DNA from: Pedobacter sp.
GTDB taxonomy: Bacteria; Bacteroidota; Bacteroidia; Sphingobacteriales; Sphingobacteriaceae
Assembly (NCBI GenBank): GCA_014377665.1
Contig: JACMPF010000148.1
Location: 1 to 39,750, forward strand
Length of the DNA stretch: 39,750 nt
Reading direction: 5' to 3'
Shown: positions 24,517 to 33,779 of the stretch, in pieces
Numbering within the stretch: the first letter of the stretch is position 1
Layout of the letters: each line of letters opens with the position of its first letter
Notes under the pieces: model-generated
Told to the model about the DNA's origin: nothing
Databases searched by the model: none
Seen by the model: only the letters and a program-made list of their open reading frames with translations
Made by a program: the position numbers and the translations under genes

Positions 24517-26145
24517 TTGAAAACCATGATGGCACTTAAATTGCTGTTTTCGTGCAAAATACATCTGTTGAAAAAAATACTACTTATTTCTACTGTTGTT
24601 TTGCTGCTGCTTTCTTCCTGCAAATGGTTTAGACAGACTCCTGAGATAGGTTTGCTATTAGAAAAACGCTTCAAAAACAAGTTGTATAAAGATTTTGATA
24701 CAGCGGCATATAATCAGGTATTTATCGAACACTTTGATTCAGTTTCCAAAGAACTGTCCAATGTCAAAATATTGAAGGCCTTTTATCAAGTTGAAAGCCA
24801 GCGTCCGGTATGGATTCAAAAGTTCTATTTTAATGGAGAATTAGATAGTCTGAATAATTATATCTCTCGCAGCAGGGTACATGGTTATAACCCTAAGATA
24901 TTTAATAGCGAAAAGCTGGACTTATTACTAAAAACTTTAGGCGCAAACCAGTTCAAGGACATAAGCGAGGTCTATCCCATAATTGCTGATTTGGAGCTTA
25001 CAGCGACTGGATCTGCCATTAAGTATTATAATTTCGTAAACTTCGGAAGCTTAAACCCTAGAAAGTTATTTACAAGATATTATATTCCAGTGAAGCGACC
25101 AGATAGCACAAGTATTATGGTTGTGCTCAACACAAAGAATTTAACAAACCTATTAAAGGAGATTCAACCAACAACTAGATCATACATTTTGTTGCAGAAA
25201 GCTTTGGCCAGCTTCAAGCTGCTATCGTCTAAAGATCCACGTGCGATTATGACGGTGTTGGTTAATATGGAACGCCAACGCTGGAAACTTCCAAAGCTTG
25301 GAGATGAGTACGTTGAAGTCAATATTCCCGATTTTTCTCTGACATGGTTTAATAAAAATGATACGCTATCACACATGAATGTCTGCGTTGGTGGGAAAAG
25401 AGAGGATGATTACGCCGCTAAGATTCAGCAATTTCTTAAGACTAAAAATTTGGATGATAAGCCAAAAAATCATGAAACGCCAATATTATACAGTAAGTTC
25501 AATGCTATTCAGGTAAATCCGATCTGGAATATTCCATTAAGTATTGCAAGGAGCGAAATTTATTACATGGCCAGAAAAGATCCATATTACCTGTCAAATA
25601 ATAACATTAAGGTATATTACAAAGGTCGGGAGATACTTGATCCAGACACGATTCAATGGGATAAGTATTCCAGAGAAAGGCTGCCTTTCCAGTTTAAACA
25701 AGGATCGGGGGATGGAAACGCACTAGGTAAGTTTAAGTTCATTTTTGATAACAATTCAAGCATTTACCTACACGATACGAATAATAAAATTGCCTTTAAA
25801 TATTCAAATCGTGCCATCAGCCATGGATGTGTGCGGGTGGAGCGACCATTGGAGTTTGCAGAGAACCTGATTAAAGATAAAGTGGAATATGATATCTTAA
25901 GGATGGAGGTTAATCTGCCTCCTGTCGACACTACTAAAATGCAGCGTTACAAACGCAAACTAGCGAAAAAAGCAGATACAGTTAACACTTTCGAATTGAA
26001 ACCAAAATGGTTCGGAGTCAAAAAACAGATCCCAATATTGATCAATTACCTTACAGCTTGGGCTCAAAACGGTGTACTGCAGATTAGACCCGACGTTTAC
26101 CAACTGGATGAAACTTTATATGATGCAATGAGAAAATTCATGTAA
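24517..26145 (+). CDS. L,D-transpeptidase (YkuD domain), YcbB-like lipoprotein
   Basis: Forms 3-3 cross-links in peptidoglycan or attaches proteins to it. The frame opens at TTG 24517, with ATG at 24526 and 24529; a TTG at 24568 before KKILLISTVVLLLLSSC gives the most usual signal peptide. The lipobox LSSC predicts membrane anchoring. The long N-terminal part (to about residue 260) is a scaffold as in YcbB/LdtD; the YkuD domain follows with the catalytic motif SHGCVRVERP, Cys438 counted from 24517. About 100 residues trail the motif. The family is secure, the start is not. Confidence 0.88.
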   Translation: MKTMMALKLLFSCKIHLLKKILLISTVVLLLLSSCKWFRQTPEIGLLLEKRFKNKLYKDFDTAAYNQVFIEHFDSVSKELSNVKILKAFYQVESQRPVWIQKFYFNGELDSLNNYISRSRVHGYNPKIFNSEKLDLLLKTLGANQFKDISEVYPIIADLELTATGSAIKYYNFVNFGSLNPRKLFTRYYIPVKRPDSTSIMVVLNTKNLTNLLKEIQPTTRSYILLQKALASFKLLSSKDPRAIMTVLVNMERQRWKLPKLGDEYVEVNIPDFSLTWFNKNDTLSHMNVCVGGKREDDYAAKIQQFLKTKNLDDKPKNHETPILYSKFNAIQVNPIWNIPLSIARSEIYYMARKDPYYLSNNNIKVYYKGREILDPDTIQWDKYSRERLPFQFKQGSGDGNALGKFKFIFDNNSSIYLHDTNNKIAFKYSNRAISHGCVRVERPLEFAENLIKDKVEYDILRMEVNLPPVDTTKMQRYKRKLAKKADTVNTFELKPKWFGVKKQIPILINYLTAWAQNGVLQIRPDVYQLDETLYDAMRKFM

Positions 26146-26151
26146 ATTTTC

Positions 26152-26159
26152 TACCTTTG
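26152..26159 (+). promoter_or_regulatory. -7-like element before the BatA gene
   Basis: TACCTTTG matches TAnnTTTG and lies 7 nt before the ATG at 26167. No TTG is found at the usual -33 distance, so it may be fortuitous or an internal promoter that gives a nearly leaderless transcript. Confidence 0.3.
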
Positions 26160-26166
26160 GTTTTTA

Positions 26167-28209
26167 ATGAATTTCCTATATCCAGGTTTTCTTTTTGCGC
26201 TGCTGACAATAGCCATTCCTATTGTAATTCACCTATTTAATTTCAGAAAATTTAAGAAAGTATATTTCAGTAATGTACAGTTTTTGAAAGAAGCTAAAGA
26301 GCAAAATTCCACTCGCGAAAAGCTTAAACATCTTCTGGTTTTGTTTAGCAGGATTCTAGCTATTATCTTTTTAGTACTGGCTTTCGCTAGACCGTTCTTT
26401 CCTTCTGGCAAGACCGTAAATCCTTCTCAAAGGAATGTTGTTAGCATTTACATCGATAACTCTTACAGTATGGAGACGGTAAATAAGGAGGGAAGCCTGC
26501 TGGATGAAGCTAAAAGAAAAGCAAAGGAGATTGTCGGTAGCTATGAATTAAGTGATCAATTTCAATTATTAACCAATGATTTTGAAGGCAGACACCAAAG
26601 ATTCATGAACAAGGATCAGTTTGTTCAGCAATTGGAAGAAGTGAAAGTTTCTTCCACCAGCCGTTCTTTACAACAAGTAATAAATAGACAGCAGTCAGGT
26701 GCAAATAACAATGATATTATATGTTACCTGCTTTCTGATTTTCAAAAGAACTTTAGCGGAACACTACCAATCCGGGCAGACAGTTCTAGTAGACTAACTT
26801 TCATTAAGCTAAATGCCAACAGCTTGCCAAATATATCTGTAGATAGCATCTGGAGCCTATCTCCAATTCACCAACCTAATCAAAGCGAGCAAATTGTGGT
26901 TCGTCTTAAGAACTTCGGTGAAGAGGATGCGAAGGATGTCACTATTAAGCTTAGTTTGAATGGTCAGCAAAAGGCAATTCGTAATGTTGCAGTTCCTGCG
27001 GGAAAATCAATCACAGATACCCTGAGCTTTAGTGGACTTAATGCAGGATGGCAAAAGGGAATTCTAACCATAAAGGATTACCCTTTAACTTTCGACGATG
27101 AGCTCAACTTTAGCTTCAATGTGAACGCTGAGATGAATGTGCTTCATATTTACGGTAATCCCTCACAAAGCTACATCAAATCCTTATTTGCTGCTGATTC
27201 CTATTTCAAATTGACAGAAATGCCAGAAGGCAATGTAAAATATTCTACTTTTTCAGGTTATAGCCTGATCGTGGTGACGGGTTTGAAAGAACCATCCTCT
27301 GGACTGGCCCAACAGTTGAAATCATACGTCCAAAATGGTGGTAGTCTGATTGTGTTTCCGGACCTGAATGCTGGATCGGCGCATTACTCACCTTTTTTGA
27401 CCGGCTTATCACTTCCCAAAGTGGGGCAGATAAATGCAGGAACTCCTGTTACCAGTACGCTGGATTTGAAAAACGAACTTTTTAAAAATGTGTTTGATCA
27501 GATTCCAAAAAACCTTGACCTGCCTACTGTGAGTCGGTATTTCAGTTATGTATCGCAGAATACATCATCTAGAGAAGATGTATTACAGCTTCCACTGAAC
27601 AACTTTTTACTGGCGAAATACATTGTTGGTGCGGGTAAAATTTATTTGTCGGCAAGCTCATTGGATCCTAATGACGGGAATCTGGCCAGGCATCCGGTGT
27701 TTGTGCCTATAATGTTTAAGATCGCCTTTGGCAGCGCTAGAACTTTTCCCTTGTACTATACCACTGGAACGAGTGATGTATTGGAGATTAAGAAAATTAA
27801 CCTACTCAAAAATCAGTCTCTTAAGCTGGTTTCCGATCAGTTCGAGGCAATTCCAGACCTTCGTCAAACACCTGCAAGTACCTTGCTTTATGTCGCCGAT
27901 CAAATAAAAAAATCAGGTTTTTATAATTTAGAAAAGGGTGATTCGACTTTAGCGGTAATGGCATTTATTGATAACCGAATAGAATCAGATATGCATTATG
28001 CAAGCAATGTGGAATTGAGTAATCTCTTAGGAAAACAAAAGGTCAATATATTCAATTCAAGGAAAGACGCGCAATCATTGCAGGTGACTGCAAAAAGCAA
28101 TAGTACAGAGCTATGGAAACTTTGCGTTATTTTAGCTTTAGTTTTTCTGGCCATTGAGATTTTACTGATCAGATTTTTTAATAATACAAAAAACTTAAAA
28201 ACAGCATGA
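26167..28209 (+). CDS. BatA-domain / von Willebrand factor A-like membrane protein
   Basis: A 680-aa protein with the BatA (aerotolerance regulator) N-terminus: helix at about 5-22, FNFRKFKKVYFSNVQFLKE, then a second helix at about 58-75. A VWA-like region begins with VVSIYIDNSYSM, where the MIDAS-type D-x-S-x-S is kept. A beta-rich middle and a glutamine-amidotransferase-like segment (about 320-420) follow, and a last helix lies at about 645-665, giving a large periplasmic part. Function in Bacteroidota is unknown; related Bat proteins are linked to oxygen tolerance. Its TGA overlaps the next ATG by four bases (ATGA), hence coupled to the dihydroorotase-like gene. Confidence 0.85.
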   Translation: MNFLYPGFLFALLTIAIPIVIHLFNFRKFKKVYFSNVQFLKEAKEQNSTREKLKHLLVLFSRILAIIFLVLAFARPFFPSGKTVNPSQRNVVSIYIDNSYSMETVNKEGSLLDEAKRKAKEIVGSYELSDQFQLLTNDFEGRHQRFMNKDQFVQQLEEVKVSSTSRSLQQVINRQQSGANNNDIICYLLSDFQKNFSGTLPIRADSSSRLTFIKLNANSLPNISVDSIWSLSPIHQPNQSEQIVVRLKNFGEEDAKDVTIKLSLNGQQKAIRNVAVPAGKSITDTLSFSGLNAGWQKGILTIKDYPLTFDDELNFSFNVNAEMNVLHIYGNPSQSYIKSLFAADSYFKLTEMPEGNVKYSTFSGYSLIVVTGLKEPSSGLAQQLKSYVQNGGSLIVFPDLNAGSAHYSPFLTGLSLPKVGQINAGTPVTSTLDLKNELFKNVFDQIPKNLDLPTVSRYFSYVSQNTSSREDVLQLPLNNFLLAKYIVGAGKIYLSASSLDPNDGNLARHPVFVPIMFKIAFGSARTFPLYYTTGTSDVLEIKKINLLKNQSLKLVSDQFEAIPDLRQTPASTLLYVADQIKKSGFYNLEKGDSTLAVMAFIDNRIESDMHYASNVELSNLLGKQKVNIFNSRKDAQSLQVTAKSNSTELWKLCVILALVFLAIEILLIRFFNNTKNLKTA

Positions 28210-29465
28210 ATCTTCTCATCACGGACGTTACAATTGTAGATCCTAATAGTCAGTTCAATCAAATGAACTGTGATTTAAGCGTAGAAAATGGAGTAATAAC
28301 CGCTATCGGTAACGGTCTGTTGAAACGTTGCGAGAATGTTATCGATGGAAAAGGCTGCATCTTATCACCTGGTTTTTTCGACTTGAATTGCTCCATCGGA
28401 GATCCGGGATACGAGACCAAAGAGGACATTAATACTGCCACGGATGCAGCAAAAGCAGGAGGTTTCACAGGAATAGCTGTGTTGCCCAACACAAAACCTG
28501 TAGTACATTCTAAGGGAGAGGTGGAGTACATCATCAACCGTTCTAGGTACAACCTGGTTGATGTGCATCCAATTGGTGCGATCAGTCGTGATATGGAGGG
28601 CAAAGAGTTGGCCGAATTGTATGATATGCAACAGGCTGGCGCAGTAGCTTTCTCTGATGGGGGTAAGGCTATTGCAGATGATGGTTTCATGAGCAGGGCC
28701 TTGCAGTATGCTAAAGGATTTGATGGGCTTCTGATGGTTTACCCTGAAAATAAGTCTATCGCCGGCAAATCTCAGGTTAACGAAAGCGTAACAAGTGTAT
28801 TGCTTGGAATGAAAGGATTACCCGCACTTGCAGAAGAGATGCAGGTGAGCAGGGATATTTTTCTAGCGACTTATCATAATACGCCAGTGCACATTAGCAC
28901 TATTTCAACGGCTGGTTCTGTTTCATTACTTAAAAAGGCGAAAAAAGATGGTGTAAAAATCAGTTGTGATGTTGCAGCACATCACCTTGTTTTAACCGAA
29001 GACCTGTTGAATGATTTTGACAGTAATTATAAAGTTAAACCTCCGCTGAGAGGCAAAAGTGATATTAAAGCCTTAATAGCAGGTTTAAAGGATGGAACGA
29101 TTGATGCTATAACCTCGCAACATCGTCCGCATGAGATTGAGTTCAAGGATGTAGAATTTGAGATCGCTGCTTTTGGAATAGTCGCCTTGCAAACCGTGTT
29201 GCCATTATTGCTTAAAGCAGGATTAGCTACAGAGTTGATTGCAGAAAAGCTAGCGATTAATCCGCGTAAGCTTCTTGGTTTAGAGGTTCCAGTTATTAAG
29301 GAGGGAGAATTAGCTAATTTTACGCTTTACAATCCTACAGAGAGTTGGACTTATAATTTGGAAAATAACTACTCTAAATCTGCGAATTCACCTTTATTAA
29401 ACAAAACACTTACCGGTAAAATAAAGCTGGTTTATAACAACAAACAATTACAATCATATGGATAA
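28206..29465 (+). CDS. Dihydroorotase-like protein lacking all metal ligands (likely pseudoenzyme)
   Basis: A 419-aa amidohydrolase-fold protein that aligns end to end with type I dihydroorotase, the enzyme closing the dihydropyrimidine ring. Landmarks such as PGFFDL, AAKAGGFTGIAVLPNT, AHHLVLTEDL and KVKPPLR are kept. The metal site is not: the HxH motif is Asn61/Ser63, the ligand Asp at 153 is Gly, the His near 180 is Tyr179, His232 is Thr232 and the catalytic Asp305 is Gln305 (numbers of Aquifex-type DHOase coincide). A catalytic role is therefore improbable; a structural partner for aspartate carbamoyltransferase, as known for inactive PyrC' proteins, is one option. Coupled to the BatA gene by ATGA and overlapping the next gene by 8 nt. 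Confidence 0.88.
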   Translation: MNLLITDVTIVDPNSQFNQMNCDLSVENGVITAIGNGLLKRCENVIDGKGCILSPGFFDLNCSIGDPGYETKEDINTATDAAKAGGFTGIAVLPNTKPVVHSKGEVEYIINRSRYNLVDVHPIGAISRDMEGKELAELYDMQQAGAVAFSDGGKAIADDGFMSRALQYAKGFDGLLMVYPENKSIAGKSQVNESVTSVLLGMKGLPALAEEMQVSRDIFLATYHNTPVHISTISTAGSVSLLKKAKKDGVKISCDVAAHHLVLTEDLLNDFDSNYKVKPPLRGKSDIKALIAGLKDGTIDAITSQHRPHEIEFKDVEFEIAAFGIVALQTVLPLLLKAGLATELIAEKLAINPRKLLGLEVPVIKEGELANFTLYNPTESWTYNLENNYSKSANSPLLNKTLTGKIKLVYNNKQLQSYG

Positions 29466-30129
29466 TCACGTAAAAGTTGCCCTAATTGCATCATTAGATA
29501 AGTTTGCAGAGGTATCAGGAACCGACTCGGTGAAACTTGAGGAATCATTAGTTGAGGTCTTTAGTAAAGACCTTGGTTTTCTTGAAAAAGTAGCAGAGTT
29601 TGATGAGGTATTTGATGAATTCCCCGCATTTGATGAGCTTCGAGAAGTGTTTTTTGATCTACTGATGATCAACTTCTTTGCGAATGATATCAAAAAACTT
29701 GAGGAAGATTATCTGGAAAGTGATGAATGGGCAGATATCGAAGAAGAAACAATTGAGAGGGGAACCGAACTATTGAACCTATTATTATATATAAATGAAT
29801 GTCATGATGAGCGGATTAGTCCAGAGCTTGGCGACTTCTTGAAAGAATTCTTGTTGGTTGAAGAGGATGAGTTCCAGGATGAATTCCATATTTATGAAGA
29901 CTTAATCAGTAACCAGCAATTGGTTGAATCGAGTATTGAGGACATTTGCGGTCACGCCGGCATGATTGAGATCAGTGAAGAAATGGAAGAGTTATTTGTG
30001 CCATTTATGGTGTTTTTCCATCAACCGAAATCAAGCATTCAGGTGATTAAAGAATTAGAAGAGTATAGTGCGAATAAAGAGTTTGATATTGCGGTTTATA
30101 CATTAATTGCTAATTTTAACTTAAATTAA
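29458..30129 (+). CDS. Acidic cytoplasmic protein of unknown function
   Basis: A 223-aa, strongly acidic protein with no signal peptide, transmembrane segment or Cys-rich motif. It is predicted to be mostly helical, with Asp/Glu-rich stretches (EEDYLESDEWADIEEETIE). I do not recognise the family. The start overlaps the end of the dihydroorotase-like gene by 8 nt and the DUF4199 gene starts 13 nt later, so it belongs to a BatA - DHOase-like - acidic protein - DUF4199 unit. Confidence 0.75.
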   Translation: MDNHVKVALIASLDKFAEVSGTDSVKLEESLVEVFSKDLGFLEKVAEFDEVFDEFPAFDELREVFFDLLMINFFANDIKKLEEDYLESDEWADIEEETIERGTELLNLLLYINECHDERISPELGDFLKEFLLVEEDEFQDEFHIYEDLISNQQLVESSIEDICGHAGMIEISEEMEELFVPFMVFFHQPKSSIQVIKELEEYSANKEFDIAVYTLIANFNLN

Positions 30130-30142
30130 CCAACCAAACATT

Positions 30143-30703
30143 ATGGAAGAAAGACAAAAATTATTAAATGGCCTGTCGGCCAAAAATGGTTTAATCATTG
30201 CAGTGGTGAGCGTGGTCTTGTCGCTCGTGATTCACTTTATTGATCCATTGCTAGCTTATACGAGTATTTGGCTTGGCCTTGTATTGTTCGTGTTGTTTGT
30301 TGGACTGTTGGTTTATGCAGGGAAAACAGTTAGATCTGAGGTTGGCGGTTTTTGGTCTTTTGGAGAAGCTTTCAAATCCTTTTTAATTATGGGTTTGATT
30401 ATTGCAGCGACATCTACTGTTTACAATGCAGTATTAATGACAGTGATAGATCCAGAGTTACCAGTTAAAGCTGGTGCCGCTATCGACGATAATACAGTGG
30501 CGATGATGAAAAAATTCGGGGCAGGACAAGACCAGATTGATGAAGCCATGGCAAAGGCAGGCAGTAATGCAGACAAGTTAAAGATTACCCCTAAAAATGT
30601 GGTTACAAGCTTCGGAATCTCCCTAGCGATCTATGGTGTATTCGCTTTAATCTTGGCAGCAATTATGAAGAAAAACCCACCCGTTAAGTTTACGGAAGAA
30701 TAA
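30143..30703 (+). CDS. DUF4199 family membrane protein
   Basis: A 186-aa integral membrane protein with four hydrophobic helices (about 15-31, 36-56, 76-97 and 154-173). The loop between helices 2 and 3 carries GGFWSFGEAFKSF, typical of DUF4199. A soluble helical insert of about 50 residues precedes the last helix. These proteins are common in Bacteroidota and uncharacterised. A bidirectional terminator follows. Confidence 0.85.
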   Translation: MEERQKLLNGLSAKNGLIIAVVSVVLSLVIHFIDPLLAYTSIWLGLVLFVLFVGLLVYAGKTVRSEVGGFWSFGEAFKSFLIMGLIIAATSTVYNAVLMTVIDPELPVKAGAAIDDNTVAMMKKFGAGQDQIDEAMAKAGSNADKLKITPKNVVTSFGISLAIYGVFALILAAIMKKNPPVKFTEE

Positions 30704-30719
30704 TAAATCCTTTAGATTG

Positions 30720-30757
30720 AAAAGGCCCGCTATGAAATTTCATAACGGGCCTTTTTT
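30720..30757. terminator. Bidirectional terminator
   Basis: A long GC-rich hairpin: AAAAGGCCCG at 30720-30729 pairs with CGGGCCTTTT at 30746-30755, and inside it TATGAAA/TTTCATA extends the stem. It has T at its right end and A at its left, so it serves both the DUF4199 gene and the convergent DUF1080 gene. Confidence 0.9.
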
Positions 30758-30772
30758 ATGGTTATTAACTTC

Positions 30773-31555
30773 TTACAACTCTCTAACCCAAATGTTACGG
30801 AAACTCAGTGGCAAACTTGGATCGCCATGTGATTGTAACTTGATAGGAGACGGACCATGTGCTTTTCTATAAGCAGGATCACCAATGTATTGAGTTGGGC
30901 CTTTCAGTTCCGCATTATTCTGTACCAGAACACCATTGAAAAGTACGGTTACTCTGGCAGGCGTTTTAACTGACTGATCTGCGTTAAAAGTTGGTGCAGT
31001 CCAGATGATATCATATGCTTGCCATTCGCCTGGTTTGCGAGTTGGGTTAGCTAAAGGAACCAGTTGCTTGTAAATACTAGCAGCCTGGCCATTTGTATAG
31101 GTGTCATTTTTGTACGAGTCTAAGATCTGCAACTCGTAGCCGTCATCTCCTTTTCCGATTGAGGCAAGAAATAGTCCGCTGTTTCCTCTTCCCTGACCTT
31201 TGCCTTGGATATTAGCAGGAACCTGCCATTCGATGTGTAACTGGTAATTGTTGAATGCCTGTTTTGTCTCGATGTTTCCTGACTTTTTATTTATAGTAAA
31301 AACATTGTTTGCAACAGTCCATGCCGCGGGCTGGGTTCTATCGTTGGTCATCACCCATTTGCTCAAATCTTTACCGTCGAATAAAATCACAGCATCAGAA
31401 GGAGCTGTAAGTGTAGCCTCTTTAGTTGTCACAACTGGAGGTACTGGTGTGTAAAACTCTGTCTGTTCAGGTTTGGTTTTCTCTTGCGCATTCGCCATGT
31501 TCATTCCTGCAATCATCAAGGAAGCAACAAATAAGCTTTTAGGAAAGTTCGTCAT
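30773..31555 (-). CDS. Secreted DUF1080 (3-keto-disaccharide hydrolase-like) protein
   Basis: A 260-aa exported protein: signal peptide at residues 1-23 (ending ANA), then one jelly-roll DUF1080 domain. Family marks are VILFDGKDLSKWV, GNSGLFLAS, YELQILDSY, GEWQAYDIIWTAP and the C-terminal PIKLQSHGDP followed by FRNIWVREL. The domain resembles concanavalin-like glycan-binding folds, and some members hydrolyse 3-keto-glycosides in Bacteroidota. No polysaccharide utilisation genes are adjacent. The substrate is unknown. Confidence 0.88.
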   Translation of the reverse strand: MTNFPKSLFVASLMIAGMNMANAQEKTKPEQTEFYTPVPPVVTTKEATLTAPSDAVILFDGKDLSKWVMTNDRTQPAAWTVANNVFTINKKSGNIETKQAFNNYQLHIEWQVPANIQGKGQGRGNSGLFLASIGKGDDGYELQILDSYKNDTYTNGQAASIYKQLVPLANPTRKPGEWQAYDIIWTAPTFNADQSVKTPARVTVLFNGVLVQNNAELKGPTQYIGDPAYRKAHGPSPIKLQSHGDPSLPLSFRNIWVREL

Positions 31556-31852
31556 TGTGTGTTTTTAAATTATGGTTATATGTAAAGTTATAAAAAAACA
31601 GAATATTATAAAGCTTTTACCTGTTTCACTATTACACAAGCAAATATCATACAAAGTACCGAAGATTTTCTTAAAAGAGAAATCAATCATCGGATCTACA
31701 AAGCGGCTTTACAAATGGTTCATTCTTTTTTTGCTTATAATTAGCCTCAGTTTAAAATCAACGAAGAACCAAACTGTGAAGCATTCTGTCATTTAGCGGA
31801 TCACAAATATTTTATCTAAGTTTGCAGATCGAATTAAGCTTTGTAATCACAC
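31556..31852. other. AT-rich intergenic region between DUF1080 and GT2 genes
   Basis: A divergent region of 297 nt. A plus-strand frame at 31572-31796 (74 codons, Lys-rich, one hydrophobic run) is the only ORF and I consider it non-coding. The right end holds the plus-strand promoter at 31817-31824. On the minus strand TAACTTTA (plus 31583-31590) is a one-mismatch -7 element for the DUF1080 gene. No hairpin or repeat stands out. Confidence 0.55.
31792..31824 (+). promoter_or_regulatory. Promoter for the glycosyltransferase operon
   Basis: TTTAG (31792-31796), a 20-nt spacer and TAAGTTTG (31817-31824, exact TAnnTTTG). The ATG is at 31853, giving a leader of about 20-25 nt. This is the only good promoter before the gene run that extends to hscB. 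Confidence 0.55.
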
Positions 31853-32809
31853 ATGGATATTTCTGTTGTCATCCCGTTATATAATGAAGACGAATCGCTG
31901 CCTGAACTGACTGCCTGGATTGCAAAAGTGATGGATGAGCATCACTTCTCTTATGAGTTGCTTTTTGTTGACGATGGTAGTACCGACAACTCTTGGGTAG
32001 TGATAGAGGAACTAAAACTTCAATACCCTTCCTTAAAAGCTATTAAGTTTCGTAGAAATTATGGTAAGTCGGCAGCACTAAATGTGGCTTTCGAAGCTGC
32101 GCAAGGTGAGGTTATCATCACGATGGACGCAGACCTTCAAGATAGTCCGGATGAAATTCCAGAATTGTATAGAAGGATTAGAGAAGAGAAATTAGACCTG
32201 ATCTCTGGCTGGAAAGCTAAACGGTATGATCCCTTAAGTAAAACAATACCTACAAAAATCTATAACGCTGCCACAAGACGTATGTCTGGCATTCATAATC
32301 TTCATGATTTCAATTGCGGCCTTAAAGCTTACCGTAAAGAGGTTGTTAAGAACATTGAAGTGTATGGTGAAATGCATAGATATATCCCAGTAATTGCTAA
32401 ATGGGCAGGATTTACTAAGATTGGAGAACAGATAGTTGAACACCGAGCTCGGAAATATGGCATCACCAAGTTTGGAATGAGTCGGTTCGTTAACGGATTA
32501 CTTGACTTATTATCTATCTTCTTTGTGGGAAAATTCGGTAAGCGTCCAATGCACTTTTTTGGGACCATGGGTGTCTTGAGTTTCCTGATCGGAACATTTT
32601 TGGCAATTTGGCTTATAGCTGTTAAATTGTATGACATTTCTATGGGTATCCCATTGAAACGAGATGTAACAGACCAACCCTTGTTTTATATCGCATTAGT
32701 CGCTATCATTCTGGGGTCACAACTGTTCCTGACTGGCTTCGTTGCTGAATTAGTTTCCAGAAGCGCCCCTGAACGTAACCAATACCTCATAGAAAAAGAG
32801 ATTATTTAA
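31853..32809 (+). CDS. GT2 family polyprenyl-phosphate glycosyltransferase (DPM1/GtrB-like)
   Basis: A 318-aa family 2 transferase: GT-A domain at residues 1-230 with VVIPLYNEDESL, FVDDGSTDNSW, the DxD-like MDADLQDSPDEIPEL and the NCGLKAYR segment, followed by two C-terminal membrane helices (about 238-260 and 277-303). This layout belongs to enzymes that load a sugar onto undecaprenyl phosphate (GtrB, ArnC, dolichol-phosphate mannose synthase). The sugar is not predictable. 4 nt separate it from a second GT2 gene. Confidence 0.9.
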   Translation: MDISVVIPLYNEDESLPELTAWIAKVMDEHHFSYELLFVDDGSTDNSWVVIEELKLQYPSLKAIKFRRNYGKSAALNVAFEAAQGEVIITMDADLQDSPDEIPELYRRIREEKLDLISGWKAKRYDPLSKTIPTKIYNAATRRMSGIHNLHDFNCGLKAYRKEVVKNIEVYGEMHRYIPVIAKWAGFTKIGEQIVEHRARKYGITKFGMSRFVNGLLDLLSIFFVGKFGKRPMHFFGTMGVLSFLIGTFLAIWLIAVKLYDISMGIPLKRDVTDQPLFYIALVAIILGSQLFLTGFVAELVSRSAPERNQYLIEKEII

Positions 32810-32813
32810 TTCA

Positions 32814-33779
32814 ATGTTCTTTTCGATAATCATTCCCATTTATAACCGTCCACAGGAAATTGACGAGCTGCTAAATAGCCTCAGTAAACAGACCTATTTG
32901 CAATTTGAGGTACTTATTATAGAAGATGGTTCTACTAATGATGCTAAAGCGGTAGTCGCTAAATATGAAAGCTTACTGGACGTCAGGTATTTCGAGAAAG
33001 CTAACTCCGGACAAGGCTTTGCAAGGAATTATGGTTTTGAAAGGGCACGCGGCGACTTCTTTGTAATCTTTGATTCGGATTGCCTTATACCATCGGACTA
33101 CCTTGAAACTGTAAGGGACTACTTGTTCGAGCACAATCTGGATGCCTATGGCGGTCCAGATGCTGCTCATGATAGTTTTACTCCGGTGCAGAAAGCAATT
33201 AGCTATGCTATGACCTCGCTCTTCACAACAGGGGGTATCAGGGGTAATACCAAGCATATTGGTCAATTTCATCCCAGAAGCTTTAATATGGGAGTATCAA
33301 GGGAAGTATTTGAGAAAGTGGGAGGATATATCCTGACCAGATTGGGGGAAGACATAGAGTATAGCATCAGGATCCATGAAAATGGATTTAAGATTGGGTT
33401 GATCCCAGGAGCGAAAGTTTTCCATAAGCGGCGCACCAGCTTTCTGCAGTTCTATAAACAAACACACTTTTTCGGAAGGGCAAGAATAAATATTTATAAA
33501 CATTTCCCGGCAGAACTAAAATTAGTCCACTTCTTTCCAGCAGCATTTACATGTGCTGTGATATTTACCTTATTAATGAATTGTTTTTACGCACCTTTGG
33601 CGTATGTCTGCAACTTCATAATGTTGGTATACTTTATGTTGATATTTTTTCACTCCTGGCAAACTAACAAATCATTTAAAGTTGCATTTTTGAGCATCAT
33701 TGCTTCATTTATACAGCTAACTGCTTACGGATTGGGGTTTATGCAGGATTTTATAAAAAGAGTAGTATTTAAACAATAA
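32814..33779 (+). CDS. GT2 family glycosyltransferase, membrane-anchored
   Basis: A 321-aa GT-A protein starting IIIPIYNRPQEIDELL. Metal/nucleotide sites are seen as IEDGST and IFDSDCLIP; an acceptor-site-like GEDIEYSIRIH follows near residue 180, and two to three membrane helices close the protein (about 243-310). The second domain pattern resembles transferases of cell-surface glycans. Its last base is shared with the next start (TAATG). Confidence 0.88.
   Translation: MFFSIIIPIYNRPQEIDELLNSLSKQTYLQFEVLIIEDGSTNDAKAVVAKYESLLDVRYFEKANSGQGFARNYGFERARGDFFVIFDSDCLIPSDYLETVRDYLFEHNLDAYGGPDAAHDSFTPVQKAISYAMTSLFTTGGIRGNTKHIGQFHPRSFNMGVSREVFEKVGGYILTRLGEDIEYSIRIHENGFKIGLIPGAKVFHKRRTSFLQFYKQTHFFGRARINIYKHFPAELKLVHFFPAAFTCAVIFTLLMNCFYAPLAYVCNFIMLVYFMLIFFHSWQTNKSFKVAFLSIIASFIQLTAYGLGFMQDFIKRVVFKQ

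Noticed and set aside
31572..31796. 74-codon plus-strand ORF before the first glycosyltransferase
   Set aside because: Lys/Ile-rich translation typical of random AT-rich sequence, no family features, ends in the promoter region.
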